NCBI GenBank assembly: GCA_001592805.2
Contig: CP051143.1
Span: forward strand, 2,356,001 to 2,420,000
Direction: 5' to 3'
Source of the DNA: Peltaster fructicola
Taxonomy: Eukaryota > Ascomycota > Dothideomycetes
Length of the DNA stretch: 64,000 nt
The notes beneath the pieces were generated by a model. It was not told where the DNA came from and ran no database searches. It saw only the letters and a list, made by a program, of their open reading frames with translations. Below are positions 9,702-23,725 of the stretch, piece by piece (position 1 is the stretch's first letter; the number at the start of each line of letters is the position of its first letter). Made by a program: the position numbers and the translations under genes.

Positions 9702-11305
9702 ATGGCAACCACTGTGGACGGCGTCAACCTGGACAGCCTTCCATATGTGCCTCTTTACCCTTTCAATCAATCAAACATACCTACTGGCGGCAACTCGTTG
9801 ACGCAGGATCTCAACATCTATTATGAATCTGGCGACATAGCATGGATGCTTACTGCGACGGCCCTGGTCCTACTCATGATCCCTGGCGTTGGGTAAGGCT
9901 CTTGTCTCCTCATGCGCACATTCACTGACATCTCAGCTTCTTCTATTCAGGTCTTGCTCGAAGGAAGTCGGCTTTGTCACTGGTATGGCTATCAGTAATG
10001 GCTGTAGCCGTGACATCCTTCCAATGGTTCTTCTGGGGCTATAGCCTCGCGTTCAGCCACTCGGCCGGTCCATTCATTGGCGACTTGTCGAACTTTGGCT
10101 TCATCAATGTGCTCGGATATCCCAGCGTTGGTAATCCTGCGATCCCAGATCTGCTTTACGCAATGTACCAAGGAATGTTCGCTTCGATCACTGTCGCCCT
10201 GGCCACTGGTGCAGTAGCAGAGCGTGGTCGTATGCTTCCTTGCGTCGTTTTTATGTTCATCTGGACGACAGCGGTGTACGACCCAATTGCATGCTGGCAC
10301 TGGAACCCATCCGGATGGGCAAACAGACTTGGTGGTATCGACTTCGCAGGTGGCACTCCTGTGCATATCACTTCTGGATGCGCTGCGCTCGCATACTCGT
10401 GGGTGCTCGGAAAACGGGCTGGACACGGCACGCAAGCCCTGAACTATCGTCCACACAATGTGACACATATTGTTATTGGCACTGTATTCATGTGGGTTGG
10501 ATGGTTCGGCTTCAATGCTGGTTCCGCACTTCAAGCAAACCTCCGCGCAGTCATGGCAGCCTTCAACACGAATCTTGCAGCTTGCGTCGGAGGCATTACC
10601 TGGTGCCTTGTCGATTACCGCCTGGAGGGTCGCTTCTCGACCGTAGGGTTCTGCTCTGGAGTCATTGCAGGTCTGGTCGCAATCACACCTGGTTCAGGAT
10701 ATGTGCCTCCATGGGCCGCAGTGGTCTTTGGAGTCTGCGCAGGCGTTGGATGCAACTTTGCAACGCAGATCAAGTACTGGATTCAGGCTGACGATGCGCT
10801 TGACATCTTCGCCGTGCACGGTATTGGCGGATTCATCGGCAACATCTGCACAGGGCTCTTTGCAGCCAACTATATCGCCCATCTCGACGGCACCACCGTC
10901 ATTCCAGGAGGCTGGATCAACCATAACTGGAAGCAATTGGCCTACCAGCTTGCCGATTCTGGCGCTGGCGCTGGCTGGAGTTTTGTCGTCACGACACTCA
11001 TCCTAGTAATCATCTCACTCCTCGGACGGTTTATACCAGCCCTACGATTGCGAGTGAGCCGGGAGGAAGAGGCGGCAGGCATTGACGATGTCGAGATCGG
11101 CGAGTTCGCATACGACTACGTTGAGCTCGTACGAGAGGTCAAGAGCAAACAAGTAGGGTTGGACTATGAGGACGCAGAGCGAGAACAGGTACACAGTCAA
11201 GCCTCAATGCTGCAGCAGCCCGAGAAAGGCATGCAGTCCTATCCTATGCGCAACCTCAACCAGCGGCCACCGACTTCGCCTTGGGAGGTGGGACAGGCAC
11301 GATAA
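9702..11305 (+). CDS. MEP2: Ammonium transporter, Mep2 type (two-His pore)
   Basis: Two exons, 9702-9892 and 9937-11305, split by a 44-nt intron (GTAAGG..TCTCAG) inside the invariant MIPGVG|FFYSGLAR motif; 519 residues. It is an Amt/Mep/Rh family plasma-membrane ammonium permease with eleven predicted helices. Signatures seen: FQWFFWGYSLAFS, YDPIACWHWNPSGW, and the pore twin histidines His207 (GGTPVHITSG) and His358 (DIFAVHGIGG). Fungal Mep1/Mep3-type proteins have Glu at the first His, so the His-His pair places this one with Mep2, the high-affinity group linked to ammonium sensing. The C-terminal tail (from about residue 425) is hydrophilic and acidic, the region regulated by phosphorylation in Mep2 proteins. 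Promoter GATA sites were not assessed. Confidence 0.95.
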
Positions 11306-11647
11306 TACTGTGTCTTGGTGTTCGGTGTCATAATGGGCAGGGATACCTTTTACGTGGTGACGACGGCGATCCGTTGCTTCTCGGTCGGCCATTTGTGAGA
11401 TGCGCGTTCTAGCAAGCTCGAGCATATGCTCATGTATATAGTACTCTTGAAAAGATAAGAGATTTCTTGACTGGCATATGCCTCAGGTATTTACCTATGA
11501 CGTCCCTTTATCGACGTAAGTGCGCGTGACACCAAGGAAGCCACTACATACAGGTTTCTGTTCAACGTCGACTCACCATCTTCCTGCATTACAACACACC
11601 TCTCGAGCCATTTGACCAATTCACGCAACCTTACACAAGTCGACAAT

Positions 11648-11986
11648 ATGCCCCTCGTAGTGCCAGGCCTCCAAAGCAAAGATGGAAACGATCAGACGTC
11701 CAAGTGGATGAATGAGCTGATGGGCAAGAAGATTGGCGATCAGTCCAACGAGACTGTAAGTGGCATGAAGCCATCATTAGGCAGTGTTGACGTGCTGCCG
11801 GACATTTGCGAGAAAGGATCTCCCAGAGAAGCACAGAGTGATCGAGCAGGGAGATATGACTACACAAGACCATGTACCTGAGAGGTAAGCTGACTACTGC
11901 GCTCCCTGGATTAGCTAACGTCAATCACCAGACTCAACATCCATGTGGGCTCAGATGGCACTGTGCAGAAGGTCAACCATGGCTGA
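11648..11986 (+). CDS. Small I78-inhibitor-like protein with an irregular intron
   Basis: Matches a short conserved fungal protein related to proteinase inhibitor I78 (potato-inhibitor-like fold). Exon 1 (11648-11755) encodes MPLVVPGLQSKDGNDQTSKW and on to GKKIGDQSNET. A perfect GTAAGT donor follows at 11756. The family block TFARKDLPEKHRVIEQGDM then resumes at 11802. The last exon (11932-11986), after a normal 47-nt intron (11885-11931), gives RLNIHVGSDGTVQKVNHG. About 81 residues in all. To keep the family frame, the first intron must be 46 nt and end in GG (CTGCCGG, 11801) rather than AG. The nearest AG (11812) would shift frame and truncate the protein. Family match is firm; the inhibitor role is by homology only. 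Confidence 0.75.
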
Positions 11987-12664
11987 GTCTGAGAGTGCTT
12001 GTAGAGAGTAGAGATGACTATCGGGGTCGGACACAATGGTCTTCTGTGACCAGACCATCTCAGTATATGAACATACGACTAGCACGAACCCACCACCGGG
12101 ATGATGAAGCGATCGCACGTGTGTGTGACCTCGCTGTCGCTTCCACTTCATCATACGTAGCTCTGTCTCACGAAAGTCGATGTCCGTTCCTGATCTCGCA
12201 ATGGCCTTTCCATGGCCGCACATCGCCTGACCACTCTGACCAGGCTTTATCGTCGATGCCAGTCATTGCAAGCCATTGAGGAGAGAGAGGTGACGCATCC
12301 GGACCAATCGATCATTCGTCTTGTACGTGAGGAGCACTGAAGAAACAGTCTGTGTTTAGTCTCTGTTCGCAGACAGATGTCTCATGCAAGCCGACAGGCG
12401 GTGAGTGTCGACTCATAGTGTTCATTCTCGAGCCTCTTCGTTGTCCAGCAGCATGGCATTGTCAAAGCTGAGCAAACTTGGAGAGCCTACAAGCAGCCTC
12501 CACCCTGACTTCTTGACATTGGTGAATATTGACTTTGCTCCATCGATTCTCGCCACAAATCGACAAGCTCCCAACAAGATGCAACTAGAAGAGCAGATCA
12601 GGACCCTGCCTTCATGAAAAGACCCGTAGTGGGATGGCAGAGCCCCGCTACTCTGAGACCATAA

Positions 12665-14246
<1,582 letters not shown>

Positions 14247-15644
14247 ATGTCTTGCAGCATGGTGGAGGAATCTTCTTCTCTAGGAGAAGTTGGAACAACC
14301 TTCCAGTCTTTTCGAGCTCATGGGAGTTTTCCAACTTGCAGCACTTTCTTTTGTTTAGCACGACTGGGACGATGGGTCGAGAAATTCAACACTGTTTAAG
14401 AGATACCACCATTGGGGAATTGTTTTGTCTTCAACGGCAGCTTGGGAGTGTTTCCACACACTTCACGAGGGAAAAAAAGCATCGCAGGGCGTCTGAGGAG
14501 TTCATATAACGACAGGCGAGAGCCGGAGATCGAGATGAGATGAGCTAGACTATGCTCCTCACAAGGATCTAAGGTCGGCTCGTTCAACAGAGCAATGACC
14601 TGTGACATATCGTAATAGAATCCGAGTAGCGAAGATCAAACATACGCGGCATCTTAAGCTGCAGTAGAGCTGCACTTGTGCCCAAGAGTGCTCGCACTGC
14701 TCGTGACAAGTCTTCACATTCCTCGGGAACTAGCATGCATGACTCTGCGAAACCGGCTTCATCTCGAAAGTTAAACGGAGGAGAGCAGATGTGCCGCGCG
14801 ATCTCAATGCTGTTCAGCTTGCAAATGTCTTGTCATGATCTCCATTTCATCTATACAGGCACTGTATGATAGTCCTGGATGGCGACCTCGTTGCCAAGCA
14901 GGTCTCAGACACTATGGTTAGCTCAGGCAGTATTGCTCTCCGGCCAGCTGCACGACAAGTAACCGCCAGTATCGGTGAAACTCAACCAGTGTCGTACGAC
15001 CGGAAGACAAACGGAACGAAAGTGGGTGCTCGTCTATGCACTGCCGCGCATCTGATTGTGAGGCCACTGCACATGGACATTGACGCCGATCGTCTGCGTT
15101 TGGGAGCCGATGTGACTTGCCATGATGAGCTGGACGTGCGTCAGGCCAATGATGCTCGCTGAAGTCAATGAGTGGTGCCTGCTCTTCGATATCGCGGGCA
15201 ATATAGATCAAGCTAATGCCGTGTGATCCATTACTTTATTTCGACGTCCAGGACAGAGTACGAGATGGTTTGAGGGTTGTGTGCTCTGTATAGTTGCTCT
15301 GGACCGGTTCCAGCCCTTGTTTGAGATCAGATCTATCAGCATGCTTGCACCATCGACCGAGAGTCGGCCACGGTGGTGGTCCTGCCGGTGAAGCAGAAGT
15401 GGATGGAGAAGGACCAGTCCTCGGAAGTCCTCGACAAAACCCAAATGAAAGGTAAAGAATGTCGACATTCTGGTCTCAAGACAGAATAGGATAAAGTATG
15501 TTTGGATAGGACATGCTTGAGGAAGGAGATTGCAACTTGTTGAAAGTTGTTGAGTTACTCCTAGGCTGTAACCTCGCCTGGTGTATGGTGTGCTTAGACA
15601 GCTAAGGATGCTGGGCAGATGATATTGATGGCGCGGAGTGCTGA
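14247..15644. other. Intergenic; SAH1 3' flank, no gene recognised
   Basis: The first ~250 bp are presumably the SAH1 3' UTR. Only short ORFs without recognisable protein character follow. No repeat or RNA gene was seen. Confidence 0.4.
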
Positions 15645-16290
15645 CTAGTAATAGTTGCGTGGCTGCTCAGCTGAGTCAGGGTCGAAGCGACATTCGGATC
15701 CTGTAGGCAAGTTGCCAGGAGTACGTGGCACGCTCGAGTGGTTAGGTTGGCCCTCGTCCGATTGATGTCCTGAAGACGCAGTGACGTCTCGTGCTGGGAC
15801 ATCATTGTGGGTGGTCGAGGCGGAGTTCGAAGCATCGACTGGAGCAGCAGGCTCGACGGAATGGCGAGGCTCGTGGACAGGATGGCCTTGTGCGTGGTTC
15901 ACAAACTGTGCACCGACTTGAGCAAGATGATCCTCGACATGCTGTGCACGAGTCGAACCTGTGGCCTGGTATGCACCATCTCCGGAAGACCTTGAGATCT
16001 CTCGTCTCGTCTGTTGTGTGTTGCCAAGCTCGCTGCCAATCGATGTAGCACTGCTGCTCGAAGGCTGGCCTACACCGTCCTTGGACAACCTTGAGCTGCC
16101 CTGGCTCGCACGTGGCGCGGATACAGCACAACTGCTTGCAGTGGCAGCAGCTCGTGATGCTGCAGCATGGACCTCCCCCTGAGGTTGTTCGCAATCCAAC
16201 TCTTCCCTATCTGCTTTCGACTTGCGTTCCTTTCCTATTACTGTCAGTTAGAGGGTTGAGTATGGCTTGACACGACCCACCGTTGGGCAT
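15645..16290 (-). CDS. Uncharacterised Ser/Ala-rich 199-residue protein
   Basis: A 10-nt first exon (16281-16290: ATG CCC AAC G) is joined across a 46-nt intron (GTGGGT.., branch CTAAC, acceptor AATAG) to exon 15645-16234. The product starts MPNGKERKSKADREELDCEQ, a charged helix, and then becomes low complexity, rich in Ser, Ala, Gln, His and Pro, with clusters such as QPSSSSATSIGSE. It ends EQPRNYY. No domain is recognised and it is probably intrinsically disordered. The gene call depends on the clean intron and the lysine-rich reading across it. Expression and start choice are uncertain. Confidence 0.5.
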
Positions 16291-18911
16291 GCCTGCTGGA
16301 AGCTCTCGTCCAGAAGACGACACGAAGCCTCACTAGCTAGCAGGTCAGATCGACGGCTAGAGGAGATGGCTGTTTGCTTGCAAGTAGCGAGGCTGTTCTG
16401 TGTTGAGCAAGCAGAGCGTATCGAGGAGCAAGCCAACGACCTCTTATCCAGCACACGTCACGCCGTGTACATGGTCGGGACATGATGGCAGTGTCGCACA
16501 AGGAACTGCTACACATCGAGAATATCGTTTGTGCCCAACGTTGTGGCTGGTCAACCTGTGCGAGAGACGGGACAAGCGCTGTCTGGACGAATCAATCATT
16601 CAGCGGCCGCCTACCACAATCCACTGGCCAGCGACCGCAGTCGATTTGAAACCACGAAGCAGATATGTGCGTGCTGCGTCACGTGTGGATCCACCGGGAG
16701 ACATGATCACGATCCGGATGAGGATCGTTCAGTATGGGTGCTGCTCCTGTGTCACTCGACAACCTGCATTGACAATGTTAGGGCGACGCGTGAAGGTCCA
16801 TGACTGCAGGAAGGCATCGAGCGGTCGAGGAGCACGGACTTGGAGAGACATGTATAATGGTGATCGGCTCAGATATTTTTCTCTAAAGGAGTATTGTACG
16901 ACATGCAGCATTCCCACAAACAAGCTGACTTCCAAACTCTATTCTGCCTGATCATCGACAACAAGGACCAGAAACACCTGACCAGGAGATCCTACGCCAA
17001 TCTCGACCTCGAAGCGGTACGTACAGCACCGGGCAGGCAGTGTGGTGCTGCAACAGCTTGTTGATATGTCTCAAGCGGACGCCTCTCCACAGCCACGCAT
17101 CTAAGACATGTGAGCATCAGCCCAGATGCACGAGCGAGCCTACCCGTTGCTTGCGATCTGTCTCCCAAGATGTATCCACTATTTGAGAGACCTGTCAATT
17201 AGTGGATACTCCTTCTGGCGGGCGGCAAATCGAGAACCTGTTGCACGATCTCGCGACCCTCGACCATGGCCGTACAATGGGTCCTCGTAACACACTGTAC
17301 CGGGGCGTCCAGCACTGCCGAGTCGCCGTACTCGATCTTGCCGACGCTACGGCTCGCGAGTGTCACACAGTCCTGTCCGGGAGATGACAGAGGGCTCCCA
17401 AGGTTGCACGATCAATTGAGTTCTGACCTGCACTAGTCCTTCGAGGCGTTGTTGAGAGTTCGATCCTGCCGCGCGCGCATAGGGCCTGTAGCACTAAGGA
17501 CAACGCCACGCTATGCAATGCGTGCTCGAACGTGGACAACAAAGATGCCTGCTGGGATTTGCCACTGCCCATTGGCTGATGATGCTGATCGACACGCTCA
17601 TGGTTGTTCATGCAGCCTTTCCAGTGATACCCTGCGAGGCGGTCACTCTCATGCCGCAGATGCGTATCCCAGCCCTGTGTACAGACCACGCTGTGCAGAT
17701 CACATTTAGGCAGCAACGGACGAGTCATTTCCGCCATGATCCAGAAGTCCTTCTATCATCGTTGCAACAGGTGCCGCTGCCGAGCTAGCGAACACCATAG
17801 GCTGTGTTCTCAGCACGAAGACAAGAGTAGTCACAGACGAGTGAAGCTTGAGGTCATGGGAGAAGTTGCGTCATTGTTGGTTCGATCATGGCGAGAATCT
17901 CAGCTGTCGCTGGAACATCTGCTGTTGCACTAGAGTGCTGACCAAGGCCACGAAGTAGATCTACATCAGCGAAATGCATGGAGTGGTGCCAGGCTGACCA
18001 CACGCAAACACATAACGACCGCTCGTGAAGCCACATCACACTGCAGGAAAGCTGCGACATAGCGATGGAGGTCTGTCCTCGTGTCCTCGCCTTACCGATG
18101 GACCTCGACTTCCACTGGCAGCAGGAGGGTCGCCAAACTGCTTGCGCTACACGAAGATAGTCCCATCTGAGGCGCCAGACAGCGGCTTCGTCGACGCTTA
18201 TCGCTAGATCACGGATCGACTATGCACTACAGCTCTGCAGAGCTCCTTTCAATCCAAGCAGCGACGGCATCTACTTGATGTGCATCGCGTGGCAACGTAG
18301 CACAGCAGGCGTTCGATATGGCGCTAGAAGACTCCTTCGACCAACTCTATGGCTGTGTCAAGATACGACCTATCTGGTAGGAATGATCGCACTTGTTAAG
18401 AGTGGTTGAGACTATCCCAGAGACGGAGAACGTCAGCTAACACGTGGTGCCCTAGAATACTTGCCGGAGACTTTTCAGAATAGAGAGCCGCTTGAGTACT
18501 GGCTAATCATAGCGGTAGTCTTCTGGATTATCATATAGCTATGATTGAGTGCCACATCGCTATCTGTTGGCCAGGAGTCAGCTATACAGGGACGCTCGAG
18601 CAAGCATGCGAATGCTCCGAAGCGTCGCTAGCGGAATACATTCGGTTCTTGATGACGATGTTAGCTGGTGAATTGCCCAGAGCTGACCTTACTCGAGCTT
18701 GTATCATCGACTGTACCAGCTGGGTCAGAGAAGCAGCTGAGAGGCTATCCTAAGACGATGCTGGGATAGGCACGAGCGATATGGATTGGAAGACAGCCTG
18801 GACGAAAGCGATGCGCTACGTGGCAGCGAAGAAGGGTCCAGCTTCGAGTTGCTTGAACATCCCGAAACAATCTCTTGAACTCAAGGAACAGTTGAGCTGG
18901 GATCGACACAT
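16291..18911. other. 2.6-kb gene-poor region
   Basis: Only short overlapping ORFs with no recognisable protein pattern on either strand. A 9-bp perfect inverted repeat (AATCATAGC, 18505-18513 and 18538-18546) was seen. No transposase, reverse transcriptase or RNA gene signature was found. Confidence 0.4.
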
Positions 18912-19751
18912 TCATATGTCCCCAAAGTACACCCTGGGAAGCTCTTCCATGTGGAGCGCCTCAGGAAATGGAGTCAAGAACTTGTCGACCTCCTGTTTCC
19001 AGAACTCGTTATATGGATTGACGTACGATGCTGTTGTGTATTCCCAGTACTCCGGATACCATCCAGAGGTCTCCCAGTCGATGATGCCTGTCACAGTGTC
19101 ACCATCGGCAATGATATTAAGGCTGCTTAGATCACTATGCGTGAGCACTGGTGATGACCAATGCCCGACTTGATGCAACTCGATCAATTCGTTGACGATC
19201 GCTGGTAGACGATCAGATTTGTTGTCCAAACCGCCGCGGAGATATCTGTGAAATGCTTCAATGCTGTCGAACGGGCCGAAAGGTGATTCTGGCAGTCGAC
19301 CGTCTAATAGAGGTCCACCATGAACGTTGGCAACCATGTGGGAGGGCGGGACAAGGCTGCGCAGGCTGTCGACCATATTACGCAATTGCTGTAGTATCCT
19401 CAACTGGGACTCTGCAGACCTGACTTTCCATCCATTACAAATGCTCTTGCCTTTGAGACTCTCCATCACAATGTAAGCTCGATTCTTCCGTTGAAAAGCA
19501 CAATAGACCTTTGGCACAGGTATTGTGGTGTGTTTGGCAATGTATTGCATTGTCGATGCTTCGTAAAGTTGCGCCGATTGACCATACTTGACACAGATTG
19601 AGGGAGTCAGGAAAATGACAGTCCCGTGTCTTCGACTTCGACGACCTATCGTATTGAGTGCCACCAGCAACAGGATGCGCTTCAACCACGTATCATTGAT
19701 TGGACTTGGAGAATGAGTATGAGTTGCGCAGCGCTGCTCAGTGGAAGACAT
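18912..19751 (-). CDS. Aminoglycoside-phosphotransferase-fold (APH) kinase
   Basis: Intronless, 279 residues, ATG at 19751. It belongs to the large fungal APH/choline-kinase-like family (Pfam APH). Visible motifs: a candidate ATP-binding Lys in ICVKYGQ, then TTIPVPKVYCAF, IVMESLKG (hinge), the catalytic loop HSDLSSLNII (catalytic Asp and Mg-binding Asn) and the metal-binding IIDWETSGWYPEYWEY. The usual glycine-rich N-lobe loop is weak, as in many fungal members. Substrate is unknown; such proteins in fungi are rarely tied to antibiotic resistance. It lies alone between two gene-poor regions. All catalytic residues appear intact. Confidence 0.82.
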   Translation of the reverse strand: MSSTEQRCATHTHSPSPINDTWLKRILLLVALNTIGRRSRRHGTVIFLTPSICVKYGQSAQLYEASTMQYIAKHTTIPVPKVYCAFQRKNRAYIVMESLKGKSICNGWKVRSAESQLRILQQLRNMVDSLRSLVPPSHMVANVHGGPLLDGRLPESPFGPFDSIEAFHRYLRGGLDNKSDRLPAIVNELIELHQVGHWSSPVLTHSDLSSLNIIADGDTVTGIIDWETSGWYPEYWEYTTASYVNPYNEFWKQEVDKFLTPFPEALHMEELPRVYFGDI

Positions 19752-20963
19752 CGTGCGTCATGGCCGGACGATCAGGCTAGATATGTGCTCACTGTCATCA
19801 AGAGTCGTAGTCTCAGCCGAGGACGTGTGAGATGATGGAAGACTGGAAGTATTGCGATGTGCAACTTCTAAGGAGAGCTGACGTCCTAAGCGCGATCTTC
19901 CAATAATGGTTAGCGCCACTTCGCCTAGCGTACGAATCGCAAAAACCAGCCCTCCTCTTCCATTTCTCTTTGTCCTTGCAGATCACCACCTCCTGCAGGA
20001 GCTTGACAGGCAGCCGTAGGTGGTGATCGATATGCTATGAGATACTACATTGTTCTTGTAGGCTGTAGAGTAGGCGTCTCTGGAGACGAAGCAGCGCCAT
20101 TGTGTCTCGCCAGACTCTACGGGTAATCATATCAACGACCAACGGAAACTCACATCATGAGCCCAGTATTGATCCGGAAGAGAAGACTGTTCAAGCCGCT
20201 GTCGAGGGTGAATCCAGAACATACAAGGATGGCGCCAGGAGTACGTCTATCTGGCTTGACAGCGCGACCTCAGTGCTGTAAGGTCTTGCGGTTGCAGACA
20301 GCGGTGACTGCGGTCCCGACCTGTCAACCAGGAACAGCAGATCCTCGATACAGTGACAGGGCTCTGCATTGAGATTGTCGTCCCAGCAAAGGGAGACTGC
20401 CTTTCGACGAAAGTGAAGCGCAGCTGTACGTTCGCGATGTAGCGATAGAAAGCTCCTTCGATAACACTTATCGTTGTGACGAATGGAACAACCGCAGTGA
20501 TCATACATGCAAGTCTCAAACAGTAATGCAAGGCCGAACGCCATATGCAGATCAGTGCCAAGCACTCTTCATAGCGTGTTACTTGTGTCGCTATAGCATC
20601 GGGACGACAGCGTGATTTCATTCCGATTGCATTCTTGCCATCTACATGCTTCTACTCTATGGTCCACATCAAGGGCGGACATTACGAAGGAACACTAGGG
20701 TGAAGGAGCTCCTGCTCTTCGTTAACCCTCAAGGAGGCATGATGGCATTGACCGGTAGCTCGAGTCCAGAGGAAGTTGTCATCTGACGTGGCAGGATCCT
20801 GCTCTCATAGATTGGCATGCTCCGCTTGAGAGGAATTGAAATGTGTTGTGTGTGCTTGACACAAGATCGTCATTATTGTGGTCGCTGACATCCTGACAGC
20901 ATTACCTGGGAATAATCGTACTCAAATCAATTGTCCTTTTTATCACCGTGTACCCTCTTCCTT
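19752..20963. other. Intergenic, no gene recognised
   Basis: No coding region supported. A perfect 11-bp inverted repeat (GATCACCACCT at 19981-19991 with AGGTGGTGATC at 20018-20028) could form a hairpin or be a dyad binding site. The last ~200 bp are presumably the 3' flank of the desaturase. Confidence 0.4.
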
Positions 20964-22477
20964 TTACTCGGAGTCATCAACAATGATAGACTTCTTCAGG
21001 CCAGGAGCGCTAATCTTCGCAGGCGGCAGACCACGACCGTTTCGGTTGCGGAAGAAGTAGACGTTCTTGTTCTCGCCGACAGCTCCTTCGATCGGCTCAA
21101 CCCACTGACATGTTCGTGCGCTGGTCCAGAGGGCTTTGAGGAAGCCGAGAGAGCCACCCTCAACATCGCTGCGGTAGTGTGTGCCCATAACCTTCTTGAT
21201 AGCCTCGGTGGCCTCGTCGGCGTGATAGAATGGAATGGTGCTGATATAGTGGTGGAGGACGTGAGTCTCAATGATGCCATGGAGAAGCTCACGGCCGATG
21301 AAGCCGAACTCGCGGTCGATGGTTGCTGCGGCTCCCCTGGCGAAGGTCCATGCCTCGCCAGAGTAGTGTGGCAGAGATGGGTCGGAATGCTGCAAAAACG
21401 TGATCGCAACTGCAGCAGGTCAGTACTCGAAGGATATTCAGGATTCGTGAAGAACATACCGAGCCAGTGGTTGACCCAGAGGTATGGGAAGATATACCAA
21501 ACTGTCAAATTCCACATGCCATAGTTGTAGCCAATGACAGACAGGACAGCAAGAGTGATGGCGATACCGAGGTCGCTGAGCAGGATCAGGTGCTCGTCCT
21601 TCTTCTCGTACAATGGGCTGCTTGGGAAGAAGTGGTTGACACTGCCATTACCGTTCTTCCTGCCAACGCCCTTACCCTCTGGCTGCTTTGCGTGGTTGTT
21701 GTGGCCAGTCATGTTTGCAACGAGGTAAGATGGCCAACCGCCGAGCTGCTGCACAAGGAGCATAGTCAGGGTAGCAATTGGCGTCTCCTCCATCAGCTCG
21801 TGCATTTCGTGAAGGATGGCTCCAGTTCGGGTAGCGTGCTCTTCACGTGTACGTGGTACGAAGACCATGTCGCGCTCCATGTTGCCGGTTGCCTTGTGGT
21901 GCTTTCCGTGACTGATCTTCCAGCTGAAGTATGGGACGAGGAGGGCAGAGTGGCAGATCCATCCAACAGTGTCGTTCAATGTCTTGCTTGGCGAGAAGGA
22001 CTGGTGGCCGCACTCGTGACTGAGCACCCAAAGACCAGTGCCAAAGAGACCTTGCAGCACGGTGTACAAGAACCAGAGACCAGCACGAAGTGGGTAAGAT
22101 GGCACATACTCAGGTGTGCAGTATGTGTTGAAGAGGTAGAATGTGGTAGCCAACAGAGCAATGTCACGAGCGACGTAGCTCAAGCCACGAATGGCTGATC
22201 GCTCGAAGCAGTGCTTTGGAATGGCATCTCGAATGTCCTTGATTGTATAGTCTGGAATCTTGAACTCATTGCCGTATGTATCGTAGAGCTTCTGCTGTGG
22301 GAGCTTCTGGAAGTCCTCCACAGAGCCGAGAGACGAGAGGGAGGTGGAGGAGGCGGATGCGGTTGGTGATTCACCTGGTGAGGGAAGTGCTGAGTTATTG
22401 ACGGTGGAGGGCGTCGAATCTTGGGTGTAAGTGCGGCGCATTGGGACCTTCTGTGGGGGCAGAGCGGTGGTCGACAT
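20964..22477 (-). CDS. FAD2: Delta-12 (oleate) fatty acid desaturase
   Basis: Two exons, 21460-22477 and 20964-21409, joined across a 50-nt intron (GTATGT..CTGCAG) that splits NHWL|VAITFLQHSDP; 487 residues. It is an ER-membrane di-iron desaturase that converts oleate to linoleate in membrane lipids. Three histidine boxes are present: HECGHQ (154-159), HGKHH (190-194) and HVLHH in exon 2. Hydrophobic pairs of helices flank the boxes. The N-terminal ~60 residues are Ser/Pro-rich and variable, as in other ascomycete homologues. The ATG at 22477 is followed by MSTTALPPQK. A close omega-3 desaturase would look similar; the HECGHQSFSPS sequence favours delta-12, but this is by resemblance only. 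The upstream leader contains a GA/CT-rich tract (about 22615-22632). Confidence 0.92.
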
Positions 22478-23725
22478 GTTTCCGTGCTCCTGTGTTTATG
22501 GTCTCGTGTATTTCGTGAAGTGCTCGAACGCTTTGATTGTGACAATGAGTGTAGTGGTGATGAGGTACTGCAGGCCAATAAAGAGAGACTGAGGCTTTGA
22601 GGCGAGGTACCGCAAGTAGAGAGAGAGAGACAATGGTTGAGAGAACAGAGAGGACACACAATCCGACGGAGCAACAAATATAAGAGCGGTTGAGAAACGA
22701 ATCTGGCTCCCTGTATGGAGAGTGCAGATCAGTCGCCTCGGCCCACAGCGTCTAGATGGTGCTCGTTCATGGCGGTGACCCTCGCAGCGAGTCAATCAAG
22801 AGCCTGGTAAATCCAATGCTGTTGCGTCCGAGAGAAAAGGCTCGGTGGCCACTAAAATTTTGGCCCATCGCTACAGAGCAGCAAAGATGCTCTCTCCTGA
22901 ACTCCCTCTCCGTCCCATGCCCCATGCTGCACAACTACATACTATCTTGACCTCCGCGGTGATGTAGTCAGCGATCTTATCACTGATCTCAAGCTACATA
23001 TATCTGAGTAACGTGGTAGTAATCCTTCCCGAGCTCTATGAGGCAGAGCATCAGGTTTTCAAACTACCTCGACGAATAGTTGTCCCTGCAGACCAGATAA
23101 GTCCCTGGGCCGCTAGCACTGGACCCATGTCTCTGTACACTTCATGCCGAGACCTCGAATGGCGACTAGCATCGAGACTAACCCGCAACGCCCCGAGACT
23201 CTCGACATGAGCAGACAAAGAGATGATGGATATCGATGACTGGATGACTGAAGCCGTGAGGCATGTGAATGGCCACGGTTTGCCACTGCTGGGGTGACGA
23301 GCTATTGGAATGGCAGATCGGCATGAAGGACAGACACCTGCTCGTTGACCGCGAGATAATTGGCTCTTGAGCACCCGCATTTGCGTTGCTGCTTGGCTCG
23401 AGATAGAGGTCCCATAGCGCGGAACTCAACACCACACGATTGCGTGCCACAGCAGTTCAACGTCCGTAACAGATGTGAAAGACTCCCATGTGTGCTTTGT
23501 CGCCCACTTCATGCCTGATCGGCTATTGTCATGTATACGTTCGCCGCCCCTCGTGATTAGAGATGACCAGCTATCGTCTATTCGCACACGAGTCAAAGTC
23601 CATGCCTCGTATGCCTGCTATGGGCTCGGTATGATCAGAAATCAGCACTGCGCCTCCCGAGTGCTTGTCTATATGTCGTACTGCCAAGTGCTTGTCCATG
23701 TCCTCGTCCTCAATGCTTTGCTCGT
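22478..23725. other. Intergenic: desaturase promoter and thioesterase 3' flank
   Basis: The first 300 bp upstream of the desaturase are CT-rich on the minus strand and likely promoter/5' UTR. The rest contains only short unsupported ORFs. Confidence 0.4.

Noticed and set aside
11612-11881. 89-codon plus-strand frame covering the start of the I78-like gene
   Set aside because: Reads through the intron in the wrong frame after NET; only its first part matches the family.
17450-17475. GTTCGATCC T-loop-like motif
   Set aside because: No anticodon or D-arm pairing upstream; chance match.
21467-22198. 243-codon open frame on the plus strand opposite the desaturase
   Set aside because: Antisense shadow of a conserved coding exon; no motif and no start context.
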